A DNA stretch of 5,360 nucleotides from assembly GCA_027075825.1 (NCBI GenBank), contig JALSZZ010000036.1:1-5360 (forward strand), given 5' to 3'. The translations under genes and the position numbers were made by a program. The DNA is from Mariprofundaceae bacterium. GTDB lineage: Bacteria; Pseudomonadota; Zetaproteobacteria; Mariprofundales; Mariprofundaceae. The notes beneath the pieces are model-generated. The model saw nothing but the letters and a program-made list of their open reading frames with translations. It searched no databases and was not told the DNA's origin. Shown here piece after piece: positions 1 through 5,360 of the stretch; position 1 is the first letter of the stretch; each line of letters opens with the position of its first letter.

Positions 1-699
1 ACCACCGGTTTATCGCCCGCCAATGGCGATAAAATGGTGGAAATTGGCGCTATCGAGGTATGTGGCAGGAAAATCAATGCCGATGGGGTGTTCCACCACT
101 ATATTCACCCGGGGCGCGATATTCCCGATGAAGTGGTGCGGATTCACGGCATTGATAATGACAAGGTTAAAGACTGCCCTTGCTTTGCTGATATTGCGCC
201 GCAATTTCTGGAATTCATTGATGGCGCGACGCTGGTTATTCATAACGCTCCCTTTGATCTGGGCTTTATCATGAATGAACTGGCAGAAGCCGGCTTGCCT
301 GATATTGATGATGTGCCGGTGATTGATACCCTGCAACTGGCAAGAAAACGCTTTCCGCATCAACGCAATAACCTTGATGCCCTGTGCGACCGTTTTCAGA
401 TTGAGCGCGGTCACCGCGAGTTGCATGGCGCTCTGCTTGACGCAGAATTGCTGGCAGAAGTGTATCTCGCCATCACCGGCGGACGGCAGTTCTCGCTGGA
501 TGCCAGCGACGAAAGCCGGCTTGCCTCCAGCTTTGCCCGGGCGCTGAAAAAACGGACAGCCGCATCTGCCTCAGACAACGCACGACGAACCAGCCGCATT
601 ACCATCACCGTGGATGAAGAAGAACAGCAGGCACACCTGGCCATGCTTGAGCGCATCAATAAGGAATGCGGTGGCAAGGCCATCTGGTCCACAGCTTGA
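1..699 (+). CDS. dnaQ: DNA polymerase III epsilon subunit, 3'-5' proofreading exonuclease (5' partial)
   Basis: Reading frame 1 is open from the first base and gives 232 residues up to TGA 697-699. The protein would remove misincorporated nucleotides within the polymerase III core, bound to the alpha subunit. The fragment begins TTGLSP, just after the expected Exo I motif DxE, so about 14 N-terminal residues including two metal-binding acids lie upstream of the window. Exo II is seen as IHNAPFD (residues 80-86, Asp86) and Exo III as HGALLDAE (residues 142-149, His142 and Asp147). The block LARKRFPHQRNNLDALC between them is typical of DnaQ. The C-terminal segment DEEEQQAHLAMLERI...GGKAIW matches the tail that in the family binds the polymerase subunit, which separates this from stand-alone DEDDh nucleases. 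With the missing start the length would be about 246, close to E. coli DnaQ (243). Its 3' end overlaps ubiX. Confidence 0.95.
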   Translation, partial: TTGLSPANGDKMVEIGAIEVCGRKINADGVFHHYIHPGRDIPDEVVRIHGIDNDKVKDCPCFADIAPQFLEFIDGATLVIHNAPFDLGFIMNELAEAGLPDIDDVPVIDTLQLARKRFPHQRNNLDALCDRFQIERGHRELHGALLDAELLAEVYLAITGGRQFSLDASDESRLASSFARALKKRTAASASDNARRTSRITITVDEEEQQAHLAMLERINKECGGKAIWSTA

Positions 700-1316
700 A
701 GCAGACAGAACGCCATATCACCCTGGCCATGACCGGTGCCTCAGGCGCTGGTTATGGCCTGAAGCTTGTTCAGCAACTGCATGCGCAGAGGGCGCATCTT
801 CATTTGCTGTTCTCTGATGCGGCGCGTATCGTCCTGCGTGAGGAATGCTCGCTGACCTTGCCTGAACAGATCACGGCTATCCCGGCGACGCTGGCTGACT
901 TCCTGTCGCTGGCCAGCAGCGAACGTCTGCACTGCTACGGCCTGAAAGACTGGTTTTCACCAACAGCATCCGGCTCATCGGGCGTTCGCCAGATGGTCAT
1001 TGCGCCCTGCTCCATGGGTACCCTGGCACGCATTGCGCAGGGAATTTCGGATAACCTGATTGAGCGTTCTGCCGATGTGATGATCAAGGAAAAGGGGCAA
1101 CTGATTATCATGCCCAGAGAAACGCCGCTATCAGCCATTCATCTGCAACACATGCTGAGCCTGGCGCAACTCGGCGTGGAGATTATTCCTGCCATGCCCG
1201 GCTTTTATCATCGTCCGGCATCTGTTGATGATCTGCAGCGTTTTATGGTGGAACGCATTATGGATCATTTGCATATGCCGCAAATCAACGCCCTTCGCTG
1301 GGGAAGCAAGCCATGA
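666..1316 (+). CDS. ubiX: Flavin prenyltransferase UbiX (start uncertain)
   Basis: UbiX joins a dimethylallyl group to FMN, making the prenylated flavin that UbiD-type decarboxylases need, including the one in ubiquinone synthesis. Counted from ATG 666 (216 residues), the flavin-binding start MTGASGAGYGLKL is at 22-34, SGSS at 102-105, APCS at 113-116, PRETP at 150-154 and GFYH at 179-182; the Arg-Glu and Tyr of the last two are active-site residues in the family. The order and the ending (RWG near the C-terminus) closely match the Pseudomonas-type protein of about 209 residues. The start is unsettled. ATG 666 is preceded by AAGGA with no spacing and adds about ten residues. TTG 696 overlaps the dnaQ stop as TTGA and fits the family length better, but has no clear ribosome site. 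ATG 729 would leave almost nothing before the flavin loop. No ubiD is present in the window. The stop overlaps gshA. Confidence 0.93.
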   Translation: MRWQGHLVHSLKQTERHITLAMTGASGAGYGLKLVQQLHAQRAHLHLLFSDAARIVLREECSLTLPEQITAIPATLADFLSLASSERLHCYGLKDWFSPTASGSSGVRQMVIAPCSMGTLARIAQGISDNLIERSADVMIKEKGQLIIMPRETPLSAIHLQHMLSLAQLGVEIIPAMPGFYHRPASVDDLQRFMVERIMDHLHMPQINALRWGSKP

Positions 1317-2671
1317 ATCAACCAATACTAAGCGATCGGGACATGGTGGATTACTTCGCCAGCGGCTGCAAACCACGGCAACAATGGGGCATTGGCACGG
1401 AACACGAAAAATTCCCCTTTGATCTCGACAGCCTGCGTCCCGTGCCTTATGAAGGCGAGCGGGGCATCGGCGCACTGCTTGCGCGTCTGGCTGATCAGGA
1501 ATGGCAGCCAGTGCGCGAGCAGGGAAACATCATTGCCCTGCAGCATGGCGATGGTGCATCCATCACCCTCGAGCCGGGCGGGCAACTGGAACTATCCGGT
1601 GCCGTGCTGCCCGATCTGCATCAAACGCATGATGAAACAGGGCGGCATTTACGCCACATCACCTCTGTAGCCCGCGAGCTTGGCATTGGCTTTCTTGGTT
1701 GCGGTTTTCAGCCTCGCTGGTCACGGCAGGCCATACCATGGATGCCCAAGAACCGCTATGCCATTATGCGCGCTTATATGCCAAAGGTTGGCAATCGGGG
1801 GCTGGATATGATGCTGCGCACGGCCACCGTGCAGGCCAACCTGGATTTTGCCTCCGAAACCGATATGGCCAGAAAAATGCGCCTTGCCTGCTGCATCCAG
1901 CCTATTGTTACCGCGCTGTTCGCGGCCAGCCCGTTTTATGAAGATCAACCTGCCGGTGTGCCTTCCATGCGCGCTGCCTGCTGGCTGGATACCGACCCTG
2001 CGCGCACCGGCATCCCGGCCTGTGTCTTTGAGGATGATTTTGGCTTCGCCGACTGGGTGGAATACCTGCTGGATGTGCCTATGTATTTCGTGATCCGCGA
2101 TGGGGACTATATTGATTGCAGTGGTCAGAGCTTTCGCGATTTTCTCGCTGGCCGCCTGCCACAGCTTCCCGGCGCGTATCCGACGCCGGATGACTGGACG
2201 TTGCATGCTTCGACCGCCTTTCCTGATGTTCGTCTCAAGCAATTCATTGAAATGCGCGGCGCAGATGCCAGCTCGCACGCCATGATCACTGCCCTGCCCG
2301 CTTTGTTCAAAGGCTTGTTGTATGATGAAAGCAGCGAGCAACAGCTATGGCAGATTGTCGGTGACTGGCAGCATGATGAAGTCTGCCAGTTGCGGCAGGA
2401 TGTGGTGCGTCAGGGGCTGGATACCATGTTTCGTTGTCAGCGCATCGGCAAACTTGCCGCAAAACTGCTGGAGCTTGCCAGGCAGGGCCTGCAACGCATG
2501 GACTGCAGAAATGCAGCAGGCCATGACGAAAGCATCTACCTGCAACCGTTGCAAGACATCGTTAGCAACAACAAAACCTGCGCCCAACAATGGCTGGATG
2601 CCTGGCACCAGCAATGGCAACACAGCACCATCCCGTTATTCGGGCATGCCCGGCATGCACTGGAAGAATAA
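1313..2671 (+). CDS. gshA: Glutamate-cysteine ligase, plant/alphaproteobacterial type
   Basis: This cytosolic enzyme makes gamma-glutamylcysteine from glutamate, cysteine and ATP, the first step of glutathione synthesis. The 452-residue product carries plant-type (GCS2-like) signatures: GIGTEHEKFPFD at 26-37, ITLEPGGQLELSGA at 84-97, WMPKNRYAIMRAYMP at 143-157, GLDMMLRTATVQANLD at 163-178, then IQPIVTALFAASPF and WLDTDPARTG. The glutamates in the first two blocks correspond to metal and substrate ligands of the family. This class is only distantly related to E. coli GshA. The start is well supported: ATG 1313 overlaps the ubiX stop as ATGA, GGGGAAG at 1300-1306 lies 6 bases upstream, and the length suits the family. 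The overlap implies translation coupled to ubiX. No gshB is visible here, so the second glutathione step must be encoded elsewhere. The gene ends at TAA just before the REP-like repeats. Confidence 0.95.
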   Translation: MNQPILSDRDMVDYFASGCKPRQQWGIGTEHEKFPFDLDSLRPVPYEGERGIGALLARLADQEWQPVREQGNIIALQHGDGASITLEPGGQLELSGAVLPDLHQTHDETGRHLRHITSVARELGIGFLGCGFQPRWSRQAIPWMPKNRYAIMRAYMPKVGNRGLDMMLRTATVQANLDFASETDMARKMRLACCIQPIVTALFAASPFYEDQPAGVPSMRAACWLDTDPARTGIPACVFEDDFGFADWVEYLLDVPMYFVIRDGDYIDCSGQSFRDFLAGRLPQLPGAYPTPDDWTLHASTAFPDVRLKQFIEMRGADASSHAMITALPALFKGLLYDESSEQQLWQIVGDWQHDEVCQLRQDVVRQGLDTMFRCQRIGKLAAKLLELARQGLQRMDCRNAAGHDESIYLQPLQDIVSNNKTCAQQWLDAWHQQWQHSTIPLFGHARHALEE

Positions 2672-2692
2672 ACAGAATGGTTCGCTCGCACC

Positions 2693-2719
2693 GCAGGAGC
2701 GCTCTCCAGATCACAAACC
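2693..2719 (+). repeat. REP-like element, degenerate copy 1
   Basis: This 27-base unit begins GCAGGAGCGCTCTCCAGA and ends AAACC. It matches copy 2 (43 bases downstream, same orientation) at 23 of 27 positions. Its inverted repeat is damaged: of the seven stem pairs intact in copy 2, two are lost here (C2700-A2713 and C2702-T2711). The general form, GGAGCG plus a short palindrome plus CGCGA or similar, resembles short extragenic repeats widespread in gammaproteobacteria such as Pseudomonas and Xanthomonas relatives. The assignment to that class is from memory, not from a search. Confidence 0.65.
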
Positions 2720-2735
2720 ACGAAGAATCCCCAAT

Positions 2736-2762
2736 GCAGGAGCGGTCTCCAGACCGCGAACC
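2736..2762 (+). repeat. REP-like element, intact copy 2 with perfect hairpin
   Basis: The unit begins GCAGGAGCGGTCTCC and contains a perfect 7-base inverted repeat, GCGGTCT (2742-2748) and AGACCGC (2751-2757), separated by CC; as RNA this would form a GC-rich stem with a small loop. It lies between gshA and thrB, the usual extragenic setting of REP sequences. No T-tract follows, so it is not a standard intrinsic terminator, though it could stabilise upstream mRNA 3' ends or reduce read-through. Such repeats are typically mobilised by RAYT-type transposases encoded elsewhere; none is in this window. Confidence 0.75.
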
Positions 2763-2835
2763 GGACCCTTTCGGTCACAGCCAAACAAAAATGATATGGT
2801 TGGCACGGCTGACGGAATCCAGCAGCATTGGCCGC

Positions 2836-3843
2836 ATGTCTGTCTATACGCAACTGACCACCACGGATGTCCGGCGCATTCTTGCCGACTATCAGCTCGG
2901 CGAACTGCATAGCTTCCAGGGCATTTCTGCTGGCATTGAAAACAGTAATTTTTTTCTGAATACTGACAGGGGTCGCTACGTCCTCACCATTTTTGAACGC
3001 ATGAGCGTGGAAGAACTGCCTTACTTTATGCAACTGATGCTGCATCTGGCCGCTGGCGGCCTGTGTTGCCCGCAGGTGCAGCTACGCCATGACGGCGAAA
3101 GTCTGTTTACTTTTACCGACGCAGCAGGCCATCCGCACTACGGCTGCATTGTCTCCTGCCTGCCCGGTGAAGTGCTGCCCATGCTCAATACGGCGCAACT
3201 GTATTCTGCAGGTCAGGCGCTGGCTCGCCTGCATCTTGCGGCGAAGGATTTCCCTATGCGGCGAGCCAGCCCCAGCGGTCTGGACTGGCTGGCAGCGCAT
3301 ATTGAAGCAGTGTTGCCGGCAACAGGCGAGCGTTATGGCCAGTCATGCGCTGAACAACTGCAAAAGGAACTGCGAACACAGCAGCAACAACAGCCCGAGG
3401 GCTTGCCGCGGAGCGTGATTCATGGCGATTTTTTCCGCGACAATATGCTGTTCAGCGGTGATGAAGTCAGCGGCGTGATTGATCTTTACTATGCCCATGA
3501 TGCGCCCTGTGCGCTGGATATTGCCATTTCCATCAATGCCCTGGCAGCGGATGTTGCCGGTGAGGAACGGCCACGGGCAGCAGCGTTTGTGGCAGGTTAT
3601 CAGCAACTCAGGCGTTTGCAGGAAGAAGAATGGTCGGCATTGCCCGGATTACTCCGTCTGGCAGCCCTGCGTTTCTGGGTTTCCCGTCTGTATGATGCAT
3701 GCTTTCCACGCGAAGGCGATATGACCACCACCCTGGATCCTGAAGAATACCGCCTCAAATTGCTGTTTCATCAGCAACACCCCGATTTTTCCCGTCAGTT
3801 GCGGGAACATATCAGCAAGGAGTTTGCTCATTATGCGTCATGA
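2836..3843 (+). CDS. thrB: Homoserine kinase, APH-fold type (ThrB)
   Basis: The enzyme phosphorylates L-homoserine with ATP, the penultimate step of threonine synthesis. The 335-residue product is of the aminoglycoside-phosphotransferase-like class, unrelated in fold to the GHMP-type ThrB of E. coli. Seen in order: the opening MSVYTQLTT and [15 protein letters not shown] (27-41), both characteristic of this ThrB class; the catalytic loop HGDFFRDN (196-203, Asp198 as likely base, Asn203 as metal ligand); GVIDLYYA with metal-binding Asp216; and RFWVSRLYD near the C-terminus. These features favour ThrB over choline kinase or a drug phosphotransferase. I chose ATG 2836 by family alignment (MSVYT or MSVFT starts), although no good Shine-Dalgarno precedes it; ATG 2734 and 2791 in frame would add 34 or 15 unlike residues. 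The end overlaps bioB by 11 bases. No thrC or hom lies in the window. Confidence 0.94.
   Translation: MSVYTQLTTTDVRRILADYQLGELHSFQGISAGIENSNFFLNTDRGRYVLTIFERMSVEELPYFMQLMLHLAAGGLCCPQVQLRHDGESLFTFTDAAGHPHYGCIVSCLPGEVLPMLNTAQLYSAGQALARLHLAAKDFPMRRASPSGLDWLAAHIEAVLPATGERYGQSCAEQLQKELRTQQQQQPEGLPRSVIHGDFFRDNMLFSGDEVSGVIDLYYAHDAPCALDIAISINALAADVAGEERPRAAAFVAGYQQLRRLQEEEWSALPGLLRLAALRFWVSRLYDACFPREGDMTTTLDPEEYRLKLLFHQQHPDFSRQLREHISKEFAHYAS
3817..3822 (+). promoter_or_regulatory. Ribosome binding site of bioB
   Basis: AAGGAG lies inside the thrB coding sequence, 10 bases before ATG 3833. It decides the bioB start: an in-frame TTG at 3824 is only one base from this site and would add just three residues, so ATG 3833 is preferred. 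It is the strongest ribosome site in the window. Confidence 0.8.
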
Positions 3844-4831
3844 CTGGACGATTGAAGAAATTGAAGGCCTTTTGGCGCTGCCTTTTAATGATCTCATATT
3901 TCAGGCACAGCAATGTCACCGTCAATATTTCGATGCCAATGAAATCCAGCTTTCTACCTTGCTCTCGGTCAAAACCGGTGGCTGCCCGGAAGACTGCAAG
4001 TATTGCCCGCAAAGCGCTCATTACAATACCGGCGTTGCCAGTGAGGGGCTGATGGCCAAAGAGGCCGTGTTGCGCGCTGCCCGTGAAGCCAAAGGGCGCG
4101 GCGCCACGCGTTTTTGCATTGGCGCTGCCTGGCGCGAACCCAAAGGCCGCGCCTTCGAACTGGTGCTGGAGATGGTGCGCGGCATCAAGGATGAAGGCAT
4201 GGAAGCCTGTGCCACACTGGGCATGCTCAGCGAAGAACAGGCCATGCGGCTGCGTGAGGCTGGCCTGGATTATTATAATCATAATCTTGATTCTTCGCCG
4301 GAGTTTTATGAGAATATTATTTCCACCCGCAATTATCAGGATCGCCTTGATACCCTGCGCCATGTACGCAAAGCTGAACTGAACGTCTGCTGTGGCGGCA
4401 TTGTCGGCATGGGCGAAAGTCGTCGTCACCGCGCCGGGCTGATCGCCCAGCTTGCACGCATGGAGCCACACCCCGAATCTGTACCCATCAATTTGCTGGT
4501 GCGCATTGAAGGTACGCCGCTGGAAAATAACGAAGATTTTGATATACTGGAGTTTGTTCGCACGGTTGCCGTCAGCCGTATTACCATGCCGTCATCGCAT
4601 GTGCGTCTTTCGGCTGGCAGGGAATCCATGGATGAAGCCATGCAGGCGCTCTGCTTCCTTGCCGGTGCCAACTCCGTGTTTTATGGCGAGAAGCTGCTGA
4701 CAGCGGATAATCAGCAGGAACACAGTGATCAGGCCCTGTTTCGCAAGCTTGGTCTGCGCACGCAGCAACACACCACGCCCTCATCCCGCCGCATGGCGGA
4801 GTGTGCCGATCGCCTGTCCGCCGGATCATAG
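3833..4831 (+). CDS. bioB: Biotin synthase BioB
   Basis: BioB is the radical SAM enzyme that inserts sulfur into dethiobiotin, the last step of biotin synthesis. The 332-residue product has the [4Fe-4S] motif CPEDCKYC (Cys51, Cys55, Cys58) and counterparts of the ligands of the auxiliary [2Fe-2S] cluster known from E. coli: Cys95 (RFCIGAAW), Cys126 (EACATLGML), Cys186 (NVCCGG) and Arg258 (VRLSAGR). The blocks YYNHNLD and ESVPINLLV are also classic BioB. No key residue is missing, so it should be active. The wording DWT...[19 protein letters not shown] and LLTADN resembles alphaproteobacterial BioB. The C-terminus is short compared with E. coli (346). The gene overlaps thrB by 11 bases, suggesting coupled translation. 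The other bio genes are not adjacent, so precursor synthesis is encoded elsewhere. Confidence 0.97.
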   Translation: MRHDWTIEEIEGLLALPFNDLIFQAQQCHRQYFDANEIQLSTLLSVKTGGCPEDCKYCPQSAHYNTGVASEGLMAKEAVLRAAREAKGRGATRFCIGAAWREPKGRAFELVLEMVRGIKDEGMEACATLGMLSEEQAMRLREAGLDYYNHNLDSSPEFYENIISTRNYQDRLDTLRHVRKAELNVCCGGIVGMGESRRHRAGLIAQLARMEPHPESVPINLLVRIEGTPLENNEDFDILEFVRTVAVSRITMPSSHVRLSAGRESMDEAMQALCFLAGANSVFYGEKLLTADNQQEHSDQALFRKLGLRTQQHTTPSSRRMAECADRLSAGS

Positions 4832-5088
4832 GCGTTGCGCCGGACAAGCCTGATGGGATGCATCGGTCTTATGAGGCTGGTACGATATTGATGTAGCCAT
4901 AGCCATATCCCTGAAGCGAAAGCCATGATGCCGGGAAAACGTTCAGGTATGGTGCTTCTGCCTGACAATGGCATGAAATAACACAGAACAAGCTTAATCC
5001 ATGTGGCTTGCAGGCTTTTCAAGGCCGCTTGCGGCGTTAGTGTGGCGGAGAATAAAGGGCCATTGTTGCCCGCAACAGGATTGATCGT
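4832..5088. other. bioB-folE intergenic region, no gene recognised
   Basis: I find no credible gene on either strand; plus-strand reading frames are short, for example an 18-codon frame from ATG 4925 to TAA 4979 without a good ribosome site. Visible structure: an imperfect pairing of GTCCG (4816-4820, inside the end of bioB) with CGGAC just after its stop and no T-tract behind it; nested arms GCCAT 4922-4926 with ATGGC 4968-4972, enclosing TCAGG 4943-4947 with CCTGA 4961-4965; a small GCCGC-TT-GCGGC hairpin at 5024-5035; and two overlapping inverted repeats before folE. A weak promoter-like pair, TTGCGG 5029-5034 and AATAAA 5051-5056 with a 16-base spacer, is possible but poorly matched. Confidence 0.6.
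5064..5077 (+). promoter_or_regulatory. Inverted repeat abutting the folE ribosome site
   Basis: TGTTGC (5064-5069) and GCAACA (5072-5077) form a perfect 6-base inverted repeat around CC. Its last base is the first base of AGGA (5077-5080), the probable folE Shine-Dalgarno, 8 bases before ATG 5089. A hairpin here could limit ribosome access. It overlaps a competing pairing, GGGC 5057-5060 with GCCC 5068-5071. The sequence pattern is seen directly; a regulatory role is inference, and short repeats like this can arise by chance. Confidence 0.35.
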
Positions 5089-5360
5089 ATGCAACAAGAC
5101 AGGGAAGCAGCCATGACCTGCGTGCGTGGCCTTTTGCGTTTTATTGGCGAAGATGAAAATCGTGAAGGACTACAGGAAACACCAGGGCGTGTGGTGGATG
5201 CCATGCTGGAACATTTTTGTGGCTACAGGGAAGATCCGGCACAGCATTTGCTGAAAACCTTTGAAGAAGTCGAAGGCTATGATGAAATCGTTCTGGTATC
5301 GGATATTGATGTGCATTCACACTGTGAACATCACCTGGTGCCTTTTGTCGGCAAGGCACA
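5089..5360 (+). CDS. folE: GTP cyclohydrolase I FolE (3' partial)
   Basis: FolE converts GTP to 7,8-dihydroneopterin triphosphate, the entry to folate and in many bacteria also to queuosine-type compounds. The visible 90 residues run to the window edge without a stop. Recognised blocks are [12 protein letters not shown] (24-35), [18 protein letters not shown] (57-74) and [15 protein letters not shown] (76-90). CEHH supplies two of the three catalytic zinc ligands (Cys79 and His82, equivalent to Cys110 and His113 of E. coli); the third cysteine lies past the window. This is the classical FolE, not the unrelated FolE2 type. SHCEHH and the EEVEGYDE wording are common in alphaproteobacterial forms. 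ATG 5089 is preferred, with AGGA 8 bases upstream and an N-terminus that aligns with the helix before the GEDENREGL block. ATG 5113, with AGGGA 7 bases upstream, is an alternative that is eight residues shorter. Confidence 0.95.
   Translation, partial: MQQDREAAMTCVRGLLRFIGEDENREGLQETPGRVVDAMLEHFCGYREDPAQHLLKTFEEVEGYDEIVLVSDIDVHSHCEHHLVPFVGKA

Larger units (their letters stand above)
2672..2835. other. gshA-thrB intergenic region
   Basis: The 164-base gap holds two REP-like repeat copies (2693-2719 and 2736-2762) and then about 70 bases with no recognised element. I see no T-tract-backed intrinsic terminator and no convincing sigma-70 promoter, so read-through from gshA into thrB is plausible but unproven. 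The thrB frame happens to stay open across the whole gap, with ATG codons at 2734 and 2791, but the translation there is arginine-, proline- and serine-rich and does not resemble the homoserine kinase family. Confidence 0.7.

Noticed and set aside
1721..2341. Minus-strand open frame (206 codons) opposite gshA
   Set aside because: It is fully contained in the antisense of a well-supported gene and its translation matches no family I recognise.
2742..2757. Repeat hairpin as a rho-independent terminator of gshA
   Set aside because: The stem is GC-rich and perfect, but no run of T follows on either strand; a REP-like element explains it better.
2800..2830. TTGGCA-like -35 element before thrB
   Set aside because: No acceptable -10 hexamer lies at the right spacing; the nearest candidate, around 2823 (CAGCAT), is a poor match.
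2322..2912. Plus-strand open frame (196 codons) spanning the gshA end, the repeats and the thrB start
   Set aside because: It is out of frame with two strongly supported genes and its low-complexity, Arg/Pro/Ser-rich translation across the repeats is not protein-like.
4317..4430. CysCys (186-187) next to the biotin synthase cluster ligand as an unusual feature
   Set aside because: As I recall, VCCGG occurs in many BioB proteins alongside VCSGG, so the second cysteine is not notable by itself.
3812..4471. Long minus-strand open frame (219 codons) opposite bioB
   Set aside because: It lies antisense to a clearly coding, motif-complete bioB, its translation shows no recognisable domain, and no ribosome site or independent context supports it; it is a codon-bias shadow.
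4729..5097. Minus-strand open frame (122 codons) covering the bioB end and the bioB-folE gap
   Set aside because: Much of it is antisense to the bioB 3' end, its translation lacks any recognisable motif, and it would run into the folE start; no support as a gene.

Overview
The window is a compact, all plus-strand stretch of ordinary proteobacterial chromosome with six protein genes: dnaQ (5' end cut off), ubiX, gshA, thrB, bioB and folE (3' end cut off). All six can be recognised from family motifs read in their translations. I see no tRNA, rRNA, CRISPR array, insertion sequence, phage gene or toxin-antitoxin pair, and no candidate for an undescribed multi-gene system.

Layout. Positions 1-699 encode the proofreading subunit of DNA polymerase III. 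Its end overlaps ubiX (flavin prenyltransferase), whose stop overlaps the start of gshA in an ATGA junction. After gshA comes a 164-base gap (2672-2835) holding two direct copies of a short REP-like palindromic repeat. Then thrB (aminoglycoside-phosphotransferase-type homoserine kinase) overlaps bioB (biotin synthase) by 11 bases. A 257-base gap (4832-5088) with no convincing gene, but with small inverted repeats, precedes folE (GTP cyclohydrolase I).

The overlaps suggest two translationally coupled blocks, dnaQ-ubiX-gshA and thrB-bioB, possibly one longer transcript. The genes do not form one pathway. They serve replication fidelity, prenylated-FMN supply for ubiquinone synthesis, glutathione, threonine, biotin and folate or other pterin-type cofactors: a mixed housekeeping operon.

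Organism. The plant-type glutamate-cysteine ligase is known mainly from Alphaproteobacteria and Xanthomonas relatives. BioB ([14 protein letters not shown]) and FolE (SHCEHH) also read like alphaproteobacterial forms. UbiX (ITLAMTGASG) is closer to what I recall of the Pseudomonas type, and the APH-type ThrB occurs in both groups. I infer a proteobacterium of moderate GC content, possibly outside the best-sampled orders (a zetaproteobacterium or deep-branching lineage is conceivable), but the sequence alone does not settle this.
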